A stretch of DNA of 12,923 bases from Methanobacterium sp. (GTDB lineage Archaea; Methanobacteriota; Methanobacteria; Methanobacteriales; Methanobacteriaceae). Numbering within the stretch: position 1 is the stretch's first letter; each line of letters begins with the position of its first letter. A program made the translations under genes and the position numbers. Positions 6,178 through 12,923 of this stretch are shown here, piece after piece. The notes below the pieces were generated by a model that was not told where the DNA came from, did no database searches, and saw only the letters and a program-made list of their open reading frames with translations. The stretch lies in the NCBI GenBank assembly GCA_003162115.1, contig PMMV01000064.1:1312-14234 (forward strand), read 5' to 3'.

Positions 6178-7893
6178 TTAGTAAATAAAGTTAAAAAATT
6201 TGCCTTTAGAAGAATTTGCAAACTCCATATCTGAAATTGCAGGTCCTCCAATTTCTATTTTAAAACTGTTACTTCCAACTTGTACGTAGTAAGTGCTATT
6301 TGTACTGCTTTCATTGAAATTGATGGTTTTGTATTTATTTCCATTAATATAAAATGTGTAAGTTCCGTTATGCATTATACCCGATGTGCTTGAAACTAGT
6401 ACATTGTTCATGAATATGTCAACAGCCCTACCTGAATCCATATTATTTTTAATCACAACTCCTTCAGTAATGTTCACATCACTCGTATTTCCAGACAATG
6501 GGAGAGCTTTCTCAGCATAGAAATTATTGAATCTGTTCCTGATATCACCGTCAGATATCACATCACCCACATTAAGACCCATTACATTCCTTGCGTTATA
6601 TGGCACTCTCATTATGTTATCTTCACCAGGTAGTGTCTGGTTCAGTACATATTTCTGATTGTCAATGTAAATTGAATCGCCATAGTTAAGCTCCAATGTA
6701 GCAAGAGCTTCTGTTGGCATTCTAATACTTGAATATTCGTTTTCAACTGCACTATCAACTGTATAAGGTCCTCTGACATCGACAGTTTGATTACTGTTTG
6801 GGTTATTGAAGATTATTAAGTTTCTAGAATTAGGTTCGATGGATATCTTGCCATCATCAAAATGAACCGATCCTACTAGTGTAGTGATCATTGCTAGTAG
6901 TATCAATCCTGAAACGATTATGGGCGAATGCATTTTAAGAAAAGTTTTTAAATTTCTTAAACTACCTTCAGATCTTGAGAAAACATTATATGAGATCCTA
7001 ATGATCTTCACAATATAAAATAGGGCAATTGCAACACCAATACCCGAAATTACCAAGCCAATTGTTAAAGATATAAACCTAATAAAGAATATGGCAAAGA
7101 TACCGAGGGAAGCAAGTGAAAGTCCGAGGATTTCCATTCTAATGTACTGTCCAAGGGAGTCTATCATAGTGATCCGCCCATAAGCTGTGGCCCTGTCAAC
7201 TATAGTTCTAACAACTTCGTTTGCTACAATATTTAGCTCAGTTAAAGATGATAGAACGTGATCAATTTTTCCTATGTCCACTTCTTTAACTTTCATTCCC
7301 ATTACATCAGCATCTAAAACAATTCCAACATCAACACCGTAGTCGTCTTCCAGTTTAATTTTGTTTAAAAAGGATCTTTTCGCAGCAAACTGTCCGCTAA
7401 GTGGTTGATCAAATTTTATCTCTGGGAAGAAAAAATTCAAAAGTGGTTTTGCTGTAAGCTCGGTTACCCTACCAGCTTCCCTCTTAAATTTTGTTTTAGT
7501 AATATCAGCTTCTCCACTCATTATGGGTCTAATGATATTGTTAATTTGATTTTTGGTCAAGTTGTGTAAATCTGCATCTATAAATACAACAATTTCACCT
7601 TTAGAATTCTTGAAACCAGTTTGTATGGCTGCACCTTTTCCCCTGTTTTTTATATGGTTTATTACAGTTGCTCCTGCTTCCAAAGCCAATTGTGCAGTTT
7701 GATCTGTGGATCCATCATCTACAACAATAACCTCATCAATGTAATTCAAGGATTTTACTACCTTTACAACATTTGCTACTGTTTTTTCTTCATTATAAGC
7801 TGGAATTATCACTGATACAGTCAGATTTTTATTGTTTCCAACTGTTTTAATTGATGATAATAACAGAATAAACATTAAGATGATCCATATCAC
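6178..7893 (-). CDS. Membrane glycosyltransferase: GT-A domain like glucosyl-3-phosphoglycerate synthase, transmembrane segments, sequon-rich outer domain
   Basis: Residues below count from the GTG start at 7893 (571 aa). A short hydrophobic segment (2-15) is followed by a GT-A domain (about 24-245) with PAYNEE, VVDDGST, FIDAD (nucleotide-sugar/metal DxD at 106-108), and then REAGRVTEL and QPLSGQF, which recall glucosyl-3-phosphoglycerate synthase (GT81). Three transmembrane helices follow (about 254-272, 276-299, 324-342). The remaining 225 residues should lie outside the cell and carry eight N-X-S/T sequons. Within them an 18-residue pattern (R-x-P-x-x-A-x5-L-N-x-G-D-x-I) occurs twice, at 391-408 and 429-446. 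I prefer GTG because CACCTC at 7901-7906 (GAGGTG on this strand) is 7 bases upstream; the ATG at 7920 (580 aa) has no ribosome-binding site. Donor and acceptor sugars cannot be read from sequence. The gene is alone on its strand here. Confidence 0.82.
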   Translation of the reverse strand: MIWIILMFILLLSSIKTVGNNKNLTVSVIIPAYNEEKTVANVVKVVKSLNYIDEVIVVDDGSTDQTAQLALEAGATVINHIKNRGKGAAIQTGFKNSKGEIVVFIDADLHNLTKNQINNIIRPIMSGEADITKTKFKREAGRVTELTAKPLLNFFFPEIKFDQPLSGQFAAKRSFLNKIKLEDDYGVDVGIVLDADVMGMKVKEVDIGKIDHVLSSLTELNIVANEVVRTIVDRATAYGRITMIDSLGQYIRMEILGLSLASLGIFAIFFIRFISLTIGLVISGIGVAIALFYIVKIIRISYNVFSRSEGSLRNLKTFLKMHSPIIVSGLILLAMITTLVGSVHFDDGKISIEPNSRNLIIFNNPNSNQTVDVRGPYTVDSAVENEYSSIRMPTEALATLELNYGDSIYIDNQKYVLNQTLPGEDNIMRVPYNARNVMGLNVGDVISDGDIRNRFNNFYAEKALPLSGNTSDVNITEGVVIKNNMDSGRAVDIFMNNVLVSSTSGIMHNGTYTFYINGNKYKTINFNESSTNSTYYVQVGSNSFKIEIGGPAISDMEFANSSKGKFFNFIY

Positions 7894-7900
7894 AAGCTTA

Positions 7901-7906
7901 CACCTC
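7901..7906 (-). promoter_or_regulatory. Shine-Dalgarno site that decides the glycosyltransferase start
   Basis: On the minus strand this reads GAGGTG, a perfect core match to the archaeal anti-Shine-Dalgarno, 7 bases before GTG at 7891-7893. It lies inside the frame that would be translated from the ATG at 7920, for which no such site exists. Starting at GTG removes three N-terminal basic residues. Confidence 0.55.
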
Positions 7907-8034
7907 AAACTTCCTTTCATATTCTATAAGTGAACATGACTTAAAAATGTAGGTTAATATTTTTTAAGTAAATTTCATAAAATTTAAATTTTATTCAATT
8001 TATATCTCTCAGAAACTTTATTAACTCTTCAACA

Positions 8035-8042
8035 TATAATTT
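8035..8042 (+). promoter_or_regulatory. Possible TATA box for purE
   Basis: TATAATTT in the 210-base divergent gap would place a transcription start near 8062 and a leader of about 40 bases before the ATG at 8104. The gap must also hold the promoter of the minus-strand glycosyltransferase gene, but the region is so AT-rich that I cannot single out a box for it. Confidence 0.3.
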
Positions 8043-8103
8043 TTAGTATACATTTCAATTCTTTAATTTTTATTCAAAGTTAAAATAATTATTGGGGTAT
8101 AAT

Positions 8104-9126
8104 ATGGAACCAAAGGTCATGGTAATACTTGGAAGTGCTTCAGATTTTAAAGTTGCAGAAAAGTCTATAGGCATATTGGAAATCCTAGGTATATCATATG
8201 ATGTTAGGGTTGCATCCGCACATAGAACACATGAAAAGGTTAAAAAGATTGTTGAAGAATCAACAGCAAATGGTGTGGAAGTATTCATTGGAATTGCTGG
8301 CCTTTCAGCCCATCTTCCGGGAATAATAGCAGCAAATACGCATAAACCAGTTGTGGGAGTTCCTGTATCTGTGAAACTTGGTGGGCTTGATGCACTCTTT
8401 GCAACTGTTCAAATGCCGGTAGGTGCACCGGTGGCAACGGTGGGTATAGATCGTGGTGAAAATGGAGCAATACTTGCGGCTCAGATGGTTGGTATACACG
8501 ACCCACTTATTAGAACTAAACTTTCCAAAATGAGGAGAGAATTCTTCTTCAAAATAAAGAAGGATGAAGAAAAATTGTCTGAAAAATTAACAGGGAACCA
8601 TTACTCAAGGCATTCCTTTGAAATAGATGAACTCGAAGATTCAAATGAAGATAATCTCTCTGATTATGATGATCCGAAATATCCTGATGTTGCAGTAATA
8701 GCTGGAAGTTATTCTGATATAAAGGTTGCGAAGAAAACAACATTATTCCTGGAAAAAATGAAAATTAGCTATGTTACAACTGTTATGTCTCCTATAAGGC
8801 ACCCTAAAAAATTTGAAAGCTACATGGAAGAAACAAAAGCTGTTAAAATTTATATAGCCATTTCAGGACTTTCAGCCCATGTAACTGGTGCTGTCGTGGC
8901 TTTCACGGAAAAACCTGTAATAGGTGTTCCATGTGCAATAAGACTTGATGGTATGGATGCACTGCTTTCAATGGTCAATATGCCTCCTGGGGTACCTGTA
9001 GCAACACTTGGAATTGATTCTGGTGGTAATGCTGCTTTACTTGCTGCTGAAATGCTTGGGATGGGTAATTACAGGATAAAACATGAACTTCTAATGTTTA
9101 AGGATAATATGAATTGTCAGGGTTAA
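8104..9126 (+). CDS. purE: Tandem-domain PurE (N5-carboxyaminoimidazole ribonucleotide mutase / AIR carboxylase family)
   Basis: PurE makes 4-carboxy-5-aminoimidazole ribonucleotide in purine synthesis. This 340-residue protein holds two PurE domains, about 4-148 and 195-335, joined by a charged linker rich in Asp and Glu (about 173-190). Domain 1 keeps GSASD (10-14), SAHRT with the catalytic H40, and AGLSAHLPG, so it should be active. Domain 2 keeps GSYSD (201-205) and SGLSAHVTG, but the SAHR position reads S-P-I-R (229-232), so the catalytic His is Ile231. Domain 2 is therefore probably structural or regulatory. I recall tandem PurE proteins from other Methanobacteriales, so the fusion is not a recent accident. 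The ATG at 8104 has GGGGT 5 bases upstream; a TTG at 8092 is in frame but lies before that site. Mutase or direct carboxylase activity cannot be decided without knowing whether PurK is present. Confidence 0.92.
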   Translation: MEPKVMVILGSASDFKVAEKSIGILEILGISYDVRVASAHRTHEKVKKIVEESTANGVEVFIGIAGLSAHLPGIIAANTHKPVVGVPVSVKLGGLDALFATVQMPVGAPVATVGIDRGENGAILAAQMVGIHDPLIRTKLSKMRREFFFKIKKDEEKLSEKLTGNHYSRHSFEIDELEDSNEDNLSDYDDPKYPDVAVIAGSYSDIKVAKKTTLFLEKMKISYVTTVMSPIRHPKKFESYMEETKAVKIYIAISGLSAHVTGAVVAFTEKPVIGVPCAIRLDGMDALLSMVNMPPGVPVATLGIDSGGNAALLAAEMLGMGNYRIKHELLMFKDNMNCQG

Positions 9127-9154
9127 TTAAATCAAATTTTTGAGAAATGATAAA

Positions 9155-9280
9155 ATGACGAAGGACAATAAAATTGATGAAAATCAATGTGATGTAAAAT
9201 GTGGATGCAATGTCAACTACTTGCTCCTGGGCATAGCAGTTATATTCATAGTAATGTATGTTGCTACAACCATAAAATAG
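9155..9280 (+). CDS. 41-residue membrane microprotein with a cysteine cluster
   Basis: ATG at 9155 opens a 41-codon frame ending in TAG at 9278-9280, between purE (29 bases upstream) and the ubiD-family gene. The first 18 residues are hydrophilic and hold three cysteines in a C-x3-C-x-C arrangement (C12, C16, C18); residues about 22-38 form one hydrophobic transmembrane helix, with LLLGIAVIFIVMYVA, and the protein ends in Lys. The ribosome-binding site is weak (GAGA, then an ATGAT match just before the start). The sharp split into a polar, cysteine-bearing head and a membrane helix is hard to get by chance in AT-rich DNA, where Cys, Gly and Asp codons are rarer. The cysteines could bind a metal or form disulfides. 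I recognise no family. Confidence 0.55.
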   Translation: MTKDNKIDENQCDVKCGCNVNYLLLGIAVIFIVMYVATTIK

Positions 9281-9351
9281 CCATAATATTATATCTGGTC
9301 TTATTATCCTAATATTTCAAGATTAGTCATACCATAATGGAGTTGAATAAT

Positions 9352-10638
9352 ATGAGAGAATTTTTAAAAACCTTTGAAAAGGATTTTAAGGTTATTAAAA
9401 TCGAAGAACAAATATCAACCAAGTATGAAGTTTCAAATATTCTAAAGAAATATTCTAAAGAAATTGTAATTTTCAAAAACATTAAAGAAAGTGATATGGG
9501 TATAATATCAGGTATTTGTAACACAAGGGAAAAAATAGCAAGTTCAATATTTGCAAACGTTTCTGAAATCACTTCAAGGATAATTGAAGCAACTGAGAAT
9601 CCAACTAAAATTGAGAATGTTGAGAAAACTTCAAAAAACTTCCAAACATCTATGGATGCAGATCTAGCCAAGCTTCCAGTACCTACATTCTACAAAAAAG
9701 ATGCTGGTGCTTACATTACTGCTGGAGTGATAATAGCAAAGGACCCTGAAACAGGAGTTAGAAACGCATCAATACATAGGATGCTAATAAAAGATAAAGA
9801 TACGTTGGGAGTGAGGATAGTTCCAAGAAATTTGTATACTTACTACAAAAAGGCGGAAGAATTGGATAAACCACTTGAAATTGCAATTTCAATAGGAATG
9901 AATCCAGCAACACTTCTCGCATCATGCACTTCAATTCCAATTACAGCAGACGAATTAGAAGTTGCTAACACTTTCCACAATGGTGAAATGAAGCTTATAA
10001 AATGTGATGACGTAGATCTGGAAGTCCCTGAGTGTGAAATACTCCTTGAAGGTCAAATAATTCCTCATGAACGAGCTTCTGAGGGGCCTTTCGTAGACCT
10101 AACCGACACTTACGATGTTGTAAGGCAGGAACCTATAATAAAGATTGTTAAAATGCATTATAAGGATAACCCCCTCTACCATGCGATAATGCCGGCTGGA
10201 AACGAACATAAACTATTACAAGGATTGCCTCAAGAACCTAGGATATTTAAAGCAGTTCAAAACACTGTTCCAACCATTAAAAATGTAGTTTTAACAGATG
10301 GGGGCTGCTGCTGGCTCCATGCAGCAATTTCAATCCAAAAACAGACACCTGGAGATGGTAAAAATGTTATAATGGCCGCTCTCGCAGCACACCCATCATT
10401 AAAACATTGTGTCGTAGTTGATGAAGATATAGACATCTTTAATGGTGATGATATTGAATATGCAATCGCAACTAGGGTCAAAGGAGATGAAGATATATTA
10501 ATTGTCCCTGGGGCTCGGGGTTCATCACTTGATCCGCGTGCAACACCAGATGGAACAACAACTAAGGTAGGTGTAGACGCAACTAAATTACTTGGTAAAA
10601 TTGAGAAATTTGAAAGGGTTAGTAAAATTGTTGAGTGA
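9352..10638 (+). CDS. UbiD-family decarboxylase, possibly archaeal anhydromevalonate phosphate decarboxylase
   Basis: UbiD-family enzymes decarboxylate unsaturated acids with prenylated FMN. In many archaea one member converts trans-anhydromevalonate 5-phosphate to isopentenyl phosphate, a step to isoprenoid lipids; a lone UbiD of about 430 residues in a methanogen fits that role, but this is inference. The 428-residue product shows RNASIHRM (137-144, with Asn and Arg of the cofactor/metal site), SIGMNPA, and [10 protein letters not shown] followed by ERASEGPF (229-247), which hold the conserved catalytic glutamates. The C-terminal part has [13 protein letters not shown] chose ATG at 9352 because GGAG at 9339-9342 is 9 bases upstream; the in-frame ATG at 9337 overlaps that site and has none of its own. 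No ubiX-like flavin prenyltransferase is in the window. The gene converges on amrS across a 69-base, T-rich gap. Confidence 0.87.
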   Translation: MREFLKTFEKDFKVIKIEEQISTKYEVSNILKKYSKEIVIFKNIKESDMGIISGICNTREKIASSIFANVSEITSRIIEATENPTKIENVEKTSKNFQTSMDADLAKLPVPTFYKKDAGAYITAGVIIAKDPETGVRNASIHRMLIKDKDTLGVRIVPRNLYTYYKKAEELDKPLEIAISIGMNPATLLASCTSIPITADELEVANTFHNGEMKLIKCDDVDLEVPECEILLEGQIIPHERASEGPFVDLTDTYDVVRQEPIIKIVKMHYKDNPLYHAIMPAGNEHKLLQGLPQEPRIFKAVQNTVPTIKNVVLTDGGCCWLHAAISIQKQTPGDGKNVIMAALAAHPSLKHCVVVDEDIDIFNGDDIEYAIATRVKGDEDILIVPGARGSSLDPRATPDGTTTKVGVDATKLLGKIEKFERVSKIVE

Positions 10639-10707
10639 ACTTTATCTATTTTTCAAATTTACTCCTATTTTCTACTTATTACAAGTATAACGAACAGAAT
10701 TCCTTAA

Positions 10708-11727
10708 TTATGTAACAATATCAATCCCTGTTCCACATTTTGGGCATTTTTTATCCTTCTTAAGACTATCTGCCATTATCTGATATCCATCCCTTTCAAC
10801 AAGTATCTCTCCACAGCTGTGACAGTAAGTGTTTTCTCCCATTCCTGAAGGTACATTTCCAATGTAAACATATTTCATACCCGCATCCTTTGCTATTTTA
10901 TATGCCTTTTCAAGATCGGCAACGGCTGTAGGAGGAACATTTTTCATTTCATAATAAGGAAAGAATCTTGTAAAGTGTAGTGGCACTTCAGTACCGATTT
11001 CGTCTACCATAAAATTTACAAGGGCATTTATGTTCTTTTCTGAATCATTGTAACCGGGTATCATTAGATTGGTAATTTCCATATGAATTTTTTTATCATA
11101 GATCCTTTTTATGTTGTCAAGAACAGGTTGCATCCGTGCATCGCAGAGTTCCTTATAGAATTCTTCTGACATGCCCTTCAGATCAACGTTAGCAGCGTCA
11201 AGATAGGGTCCTATCAATTCAAGGGATTCTTCTGTCATGTATCCATTTGTTACATAAACACTTTTTAAATCGTTTTTCTTGGCAAGTTTAGCTGAGTCGA
11301 TAGTGTACTCCAGCCACATGGTTGGTTCGTTATAGGTCCAAGCAATTGATTTACATTCATATTCTTTCGCAAGTTTTGCAGCGTCTTCAGGCATTATCTC
11401 ACGAAGTGAAATTTCTTCAAGTTTTGCCTGGGATATATTCCAATTTTGGCAATGTTTACACCGGAAGTTACATCCAACAGATCCTAGCGACAGAACAGTT
11501 GAACCGGGATAGAAATGGAATAATGGTTTTTTTTCTATGGGATCCACTGCTACAGAAGATGCAGCGGCATAGTTTAATGTGTAAAGTTTTCCATTGATAT
11601 TTTCCCTCATGTCGCAGAATCCCTTCTTACCATCTGAGATTATACATCTCCTTTCACATACTTTACAATTCAGTGATTTACCTATTTTATCGTATAAAAT
11701 AGCTTCTTTTTTCAATTTTAACACCAA
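10708..11727 (-). CDS. amrS: AmmeMemoRadiSam-system radical SAM enzyme (AmrS)
   Basis: This radical SAM protein (up to 339 aa) belongs to the family once annotated as pyruvate formate-lyase activating enzyme homologue. It carries an N-terminal cysteine set (C21, C24, C28, C38), then GCNFRCKHCQNW with the cluster ligands C86-x3-C90-x2-C93. The C-terminus has two CxxC pairs (C302/C305 and C328/C331) that look like a zinc ribbon. The family often co-occurs with Memo and AMMECR1 proteins; neither is seen here, and the substrate is unknown to me. The frame has no ATG start: an in-frame stop lies three codons before TTG 11727. GTG at 11724 or TTG at 11715 are alternatives, the latter with GGTG 7 bases upstream, so the start is uncertain by up to 4 codons. 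It follows thiL by 69 bases on the same strand and may be co-transcribed. Confidence 0.87.
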   Translation of the reverse strand: MVLKLKKEAILYDKIGKSLNCKVCERRCIISDGKKGFCDMRENINGKLYTLNYAAASSVAVDPIEKKPLFHFYPGSTVLSLGSVGCNFRCKHCQNWNISQAKLEEISLREIMPEDAAKLAKEYECKSIAWTYNEPTMWLEYTIDSAKLAKKNDLKSVYVTNGYMTEESLELIGPYLDAANVDLKGMSEEFYKELCDARMQPVLDNIKRIYDKKIHMEITNLMIPGYNDSEKNINALVNFMVDEIGTEVPLHFTRFFPYYEMKNVPPTAVADLEKAYKIAKDAGMKYVYIGNVPSGMGENTYCHSCGEILVERDGYQIMADSLKKDKKCPKCGTGIDIVT

Positions 11728-11796
11728 ATGGATTCATTTTATCTGATAGAATTTTATTTTGCTTTTTCTCAATAATTTATTAATGAATATTTGGAA

Positions 11797-12828
11797 TTAC
11801 TTTATATGTTCGTAACCCCGTGGTGTTATTATATTTGTATTTCCAGCCTTATCTATCATCTTGATCTCACCTGATGAATCAACGATTCCTATTTTGTGAA
11901 GGGTAACTTCAGAATTTAAATCGTTGAATAGACTCGGTGATACTGTTAAAAGAAGTTCAAAATCTTCTCCATATGTTAAAGCCATTTCAATTGGATCTTG
12001 AGTTGATATTTTAGCAACTTCAAAGACTTCGGAGGGTATGGGGAGATCCTCTTGGTTTATGATTATTCCAATATTATACTCGCTTTCATTGACTATTTCA
12101 CCTAATTCACTGAGAAGACCGTCGGTTATATCTGTTGCAGAAGTTACTGAACCGGATTTTGCAAATATAATTCCTTCCTCTAATCTTGCTTCAGGTTCAA
12201 GGGCGTGTTTTATTACCAGATCTTTAGTATTTTTATTAAGATCATCAAAATTATGAAATGGATGGATTAAGACTTCAAATCCTGCAGCTGCAAGTCCAAT
12301 TGGTCCTGTAACGGCAACAATATCACCTTGACGTGCCCCGCTTTTCATTAGGACATTATCTTTTTTTACTATCCCAATGCAAGTACCACAAAGTGTTAAT
12401 TCATTTGATTCGTTGGTGTCTCCACCTATTAATGCCATTCCATATTTGGTACAAGAATCTAAGATACCATCAACCATATGGTCAAATTTGGTCAACAACA
12501 TGTTCCTGGGAAGTCCCATTGAAACTATTATGCCGATTGTATCTGCACCCATAGCAGCCAAATCGCTCACATTAACTGTTACAATTTTTTGACCCATCTG
12601 ATAGGGGGTCATTTCATCAGGAAAATGTGTAAATGCCATTAACATATCAGAACAAGCTATTAAATAGTTTTCTCCAATATCAAGTAGTGATGCATCATCA
12701 GAAAGGCTTTTAATTGAAAATTCGTCTAAAAAAAGAGATTTTACTCGGGGACGACTTTTTAATAAAAGCCTTTTAATGAGTTTTTTCTCCCCGAGATCAG
12801 AAATTTTATCTATTTTAGAGGGCATCAT
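11797..12828 (-). CDS. thiL: Thiamine-monophosphate kinase (ThiL)
   Basis: ThiL phosphorylates thiamine monophosphate to thiamine diphosphate, the active cofactor, using ATP. The 343-residue protein has the AIR-synthase-like fold signatures in order: SDDAS (43-47), SDML (60-63), TVNVSDLAAMGA (84-95), GGDTN (135-139), TDITDGL (232-238) and TYGEDFELL (285-293). The aspartates of these motifs form the Mg-ATP site. Length is slightly above the bacterial average because of an N-terminal basic segment. Two adjacent ATGs are possible starts (12828 and 12825); GGG at 12832-12834 is 3 bases before the first and 6 before the second, so the second is slightly favoured. The gene start overlaps the end of the upstream minus-strand gene by 14 bases, which implies coupled translation. 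amrS lies downstream. Confidence 0.92.
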   Translation of the reverse strand: MMPSKIDKISDLGEKKLIKRLLLKSRPRVKSLFLDEFSIKSLSDDASLLDIGENYLIACSDMLMAFTHFPDEMTPYQMGQKIVTVNVSDLAAMGADTIGIIVSMGLPRNMLLTKFDHMVDGILDSCTKYGMALIGGDTNESNELTLCGTCIGIVKKDNVLMKSGARQGDIVAVTGPIGLAAAGFEVLIHPFHNFDDLNKNTKDLVIKHALEPEARLEEGIIFAKSGSVTSATDITDGLLSELGEIVNESEYNIGIIINQEDLPIPSEVFEVAKISTQDPIEMALTYGEDFELLLTVSPSLFNDLNSEVTLHKIGIVDSSGEIKMIDKAGNTNIITPRGYEHIK

Positions 12829-12923
12829 TAACCCTGTCTTTAACTATATCTGCGATCCTTTTATCAGCACCCAAAGGTTCTGTATAGATGATTTCGCCGT
12901 TAAAATTAATTTTAACTTCTTCT
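12815..12923 (-). CDS. C-terminal fragment of an unrecognised gene upstream of thiL
   Basis: A minus-strand frame enters from the right edge and ends with TAA at 12815-12817. It encodes at least 35 residues, including EEVKINFNGEIIYTEPLG followed by ADKRIADIVKDRV and ending in NDAL. A short beta-rich part precedes a charged C-terminal helix. I do not recognise the family from this fragment. The frame is open to the edge, uses codons like its neighbours and overlaps the thiL start by 14 bases, the pattern of a translationally coupled operon, so it is very probably a real gene. Confidence 0.6.
   Translation of the reverse strand, partial: EEVKINFNGEIIYTEPLGADKRIADIVKDRVNDAL

Noticed and set aside
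7621..7815. Plus-strand open frame inside the glycosyltransferase gene
   Set aside because: It is antisense to a clear coding region, has atypical Cys/Tyr-rich composition and no ribosome-binding site; similar antisense frames lie in most genes here.
8092..8103. In-frame TTG extension of purE by four codons
   Set aside because: The GGGGT ribosome-binding site at 8094-8098 overlaps this extension and serves the ATG at 8104.
1..12923. CRISPR array, insertion sequence, prophage, tRNA or rRNA genes
   Set aside because: No regularly spaced repeats, transposase or integrase motifs, terminal repeats or RNA-gene signatures were seen; nearly all sequence is explained by core metabolic genes.

Overview
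The window looks like chromosomal DNA of a hydrogen-type methanogen of the order Methanobacteriales, probably close to Methanobacterium. Four things point there: a gene for methanogenesis marker protein 11, a tandem-domain PurE of the kind I recall from Methanobacteriales, AT-rich DNA with A/T-biased third codon positions, and archaeal expression signals (GGAGG/GGTG ribosome-binding sites, TATA-like boxes, T-run terminators). From memory, the gene order leuC-leuD-leuB-cysteine desulfurase-ribH ... purE-ubiD-amrS-thiL matches a block near MTH1386-MTH1396 of Methanothermobacter thermautotrophicus; I could not check this here.

Layout. The left edge (1-102, +) is the tail of an upstream gene, possibly a MarR-type regulator. 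A leucine cluster follows on +: leuC (161-1417), leuD (1469-1969) and leuB (2067-3056). The substrate loop of LeuD and overall sequence resemblance favour the isopropylmalate (leucine) enzymes over the paralogous homoaconitase/homoisocitrate set of coenzyme B synthesis. Next on + are a SufS-type cysteine desulfurase (3220-4431), a 28-codon membrane microprotein coupled to it (4436-4522), ribH (4641-5051) and the methanogenesis marker 11 gene (5214-6146). The marker gene ends at a T-run and meets a minus-strand gene (6178-7893) for a multi-domain membrane glycosyltransferase. Divergent from that, on +, are tandem-domain purE (8104-9126), a 41-codon cysteine-containing membrane microprotein (9155-9280) and a ubiD-family decarboxylase (9352-10638). 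The right end is on the minus strand: a partial gene entering from the edge (12815-12923) overlaps the start of thiL (11797-12828), followed by amrS (10708-11727).

How the genes relate. Most are biosynthetic housekeeping: leucine (LeuCDB), sulfur transfer (cysteine desulfurase), riboflavin/F420 precursors (RibH), purines (PurE), thiamine diphosphate (ThiL), and probably the archaeal mevalonate route to lipids (UbiD family). They do not form one pathway. The less ordinary parts are the glycosyltransferase joined to a sequon-rich outer domain with an internal duplication, the PurE second domain that has lost its catalytic histidine, two unlisted-size membrane microproteins, and an arginine at the cofactor-determining position of LeuB. 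I see no mobile element, CRISPR array, tRNA or rRNA. No gene-free stretch exceeds 300 bases; the longest gaps are about 160-210 bases and hold only possible promoter or terminator signals. The window reads as a stable core-genome region, and I do not see a defence or mobile system in it.
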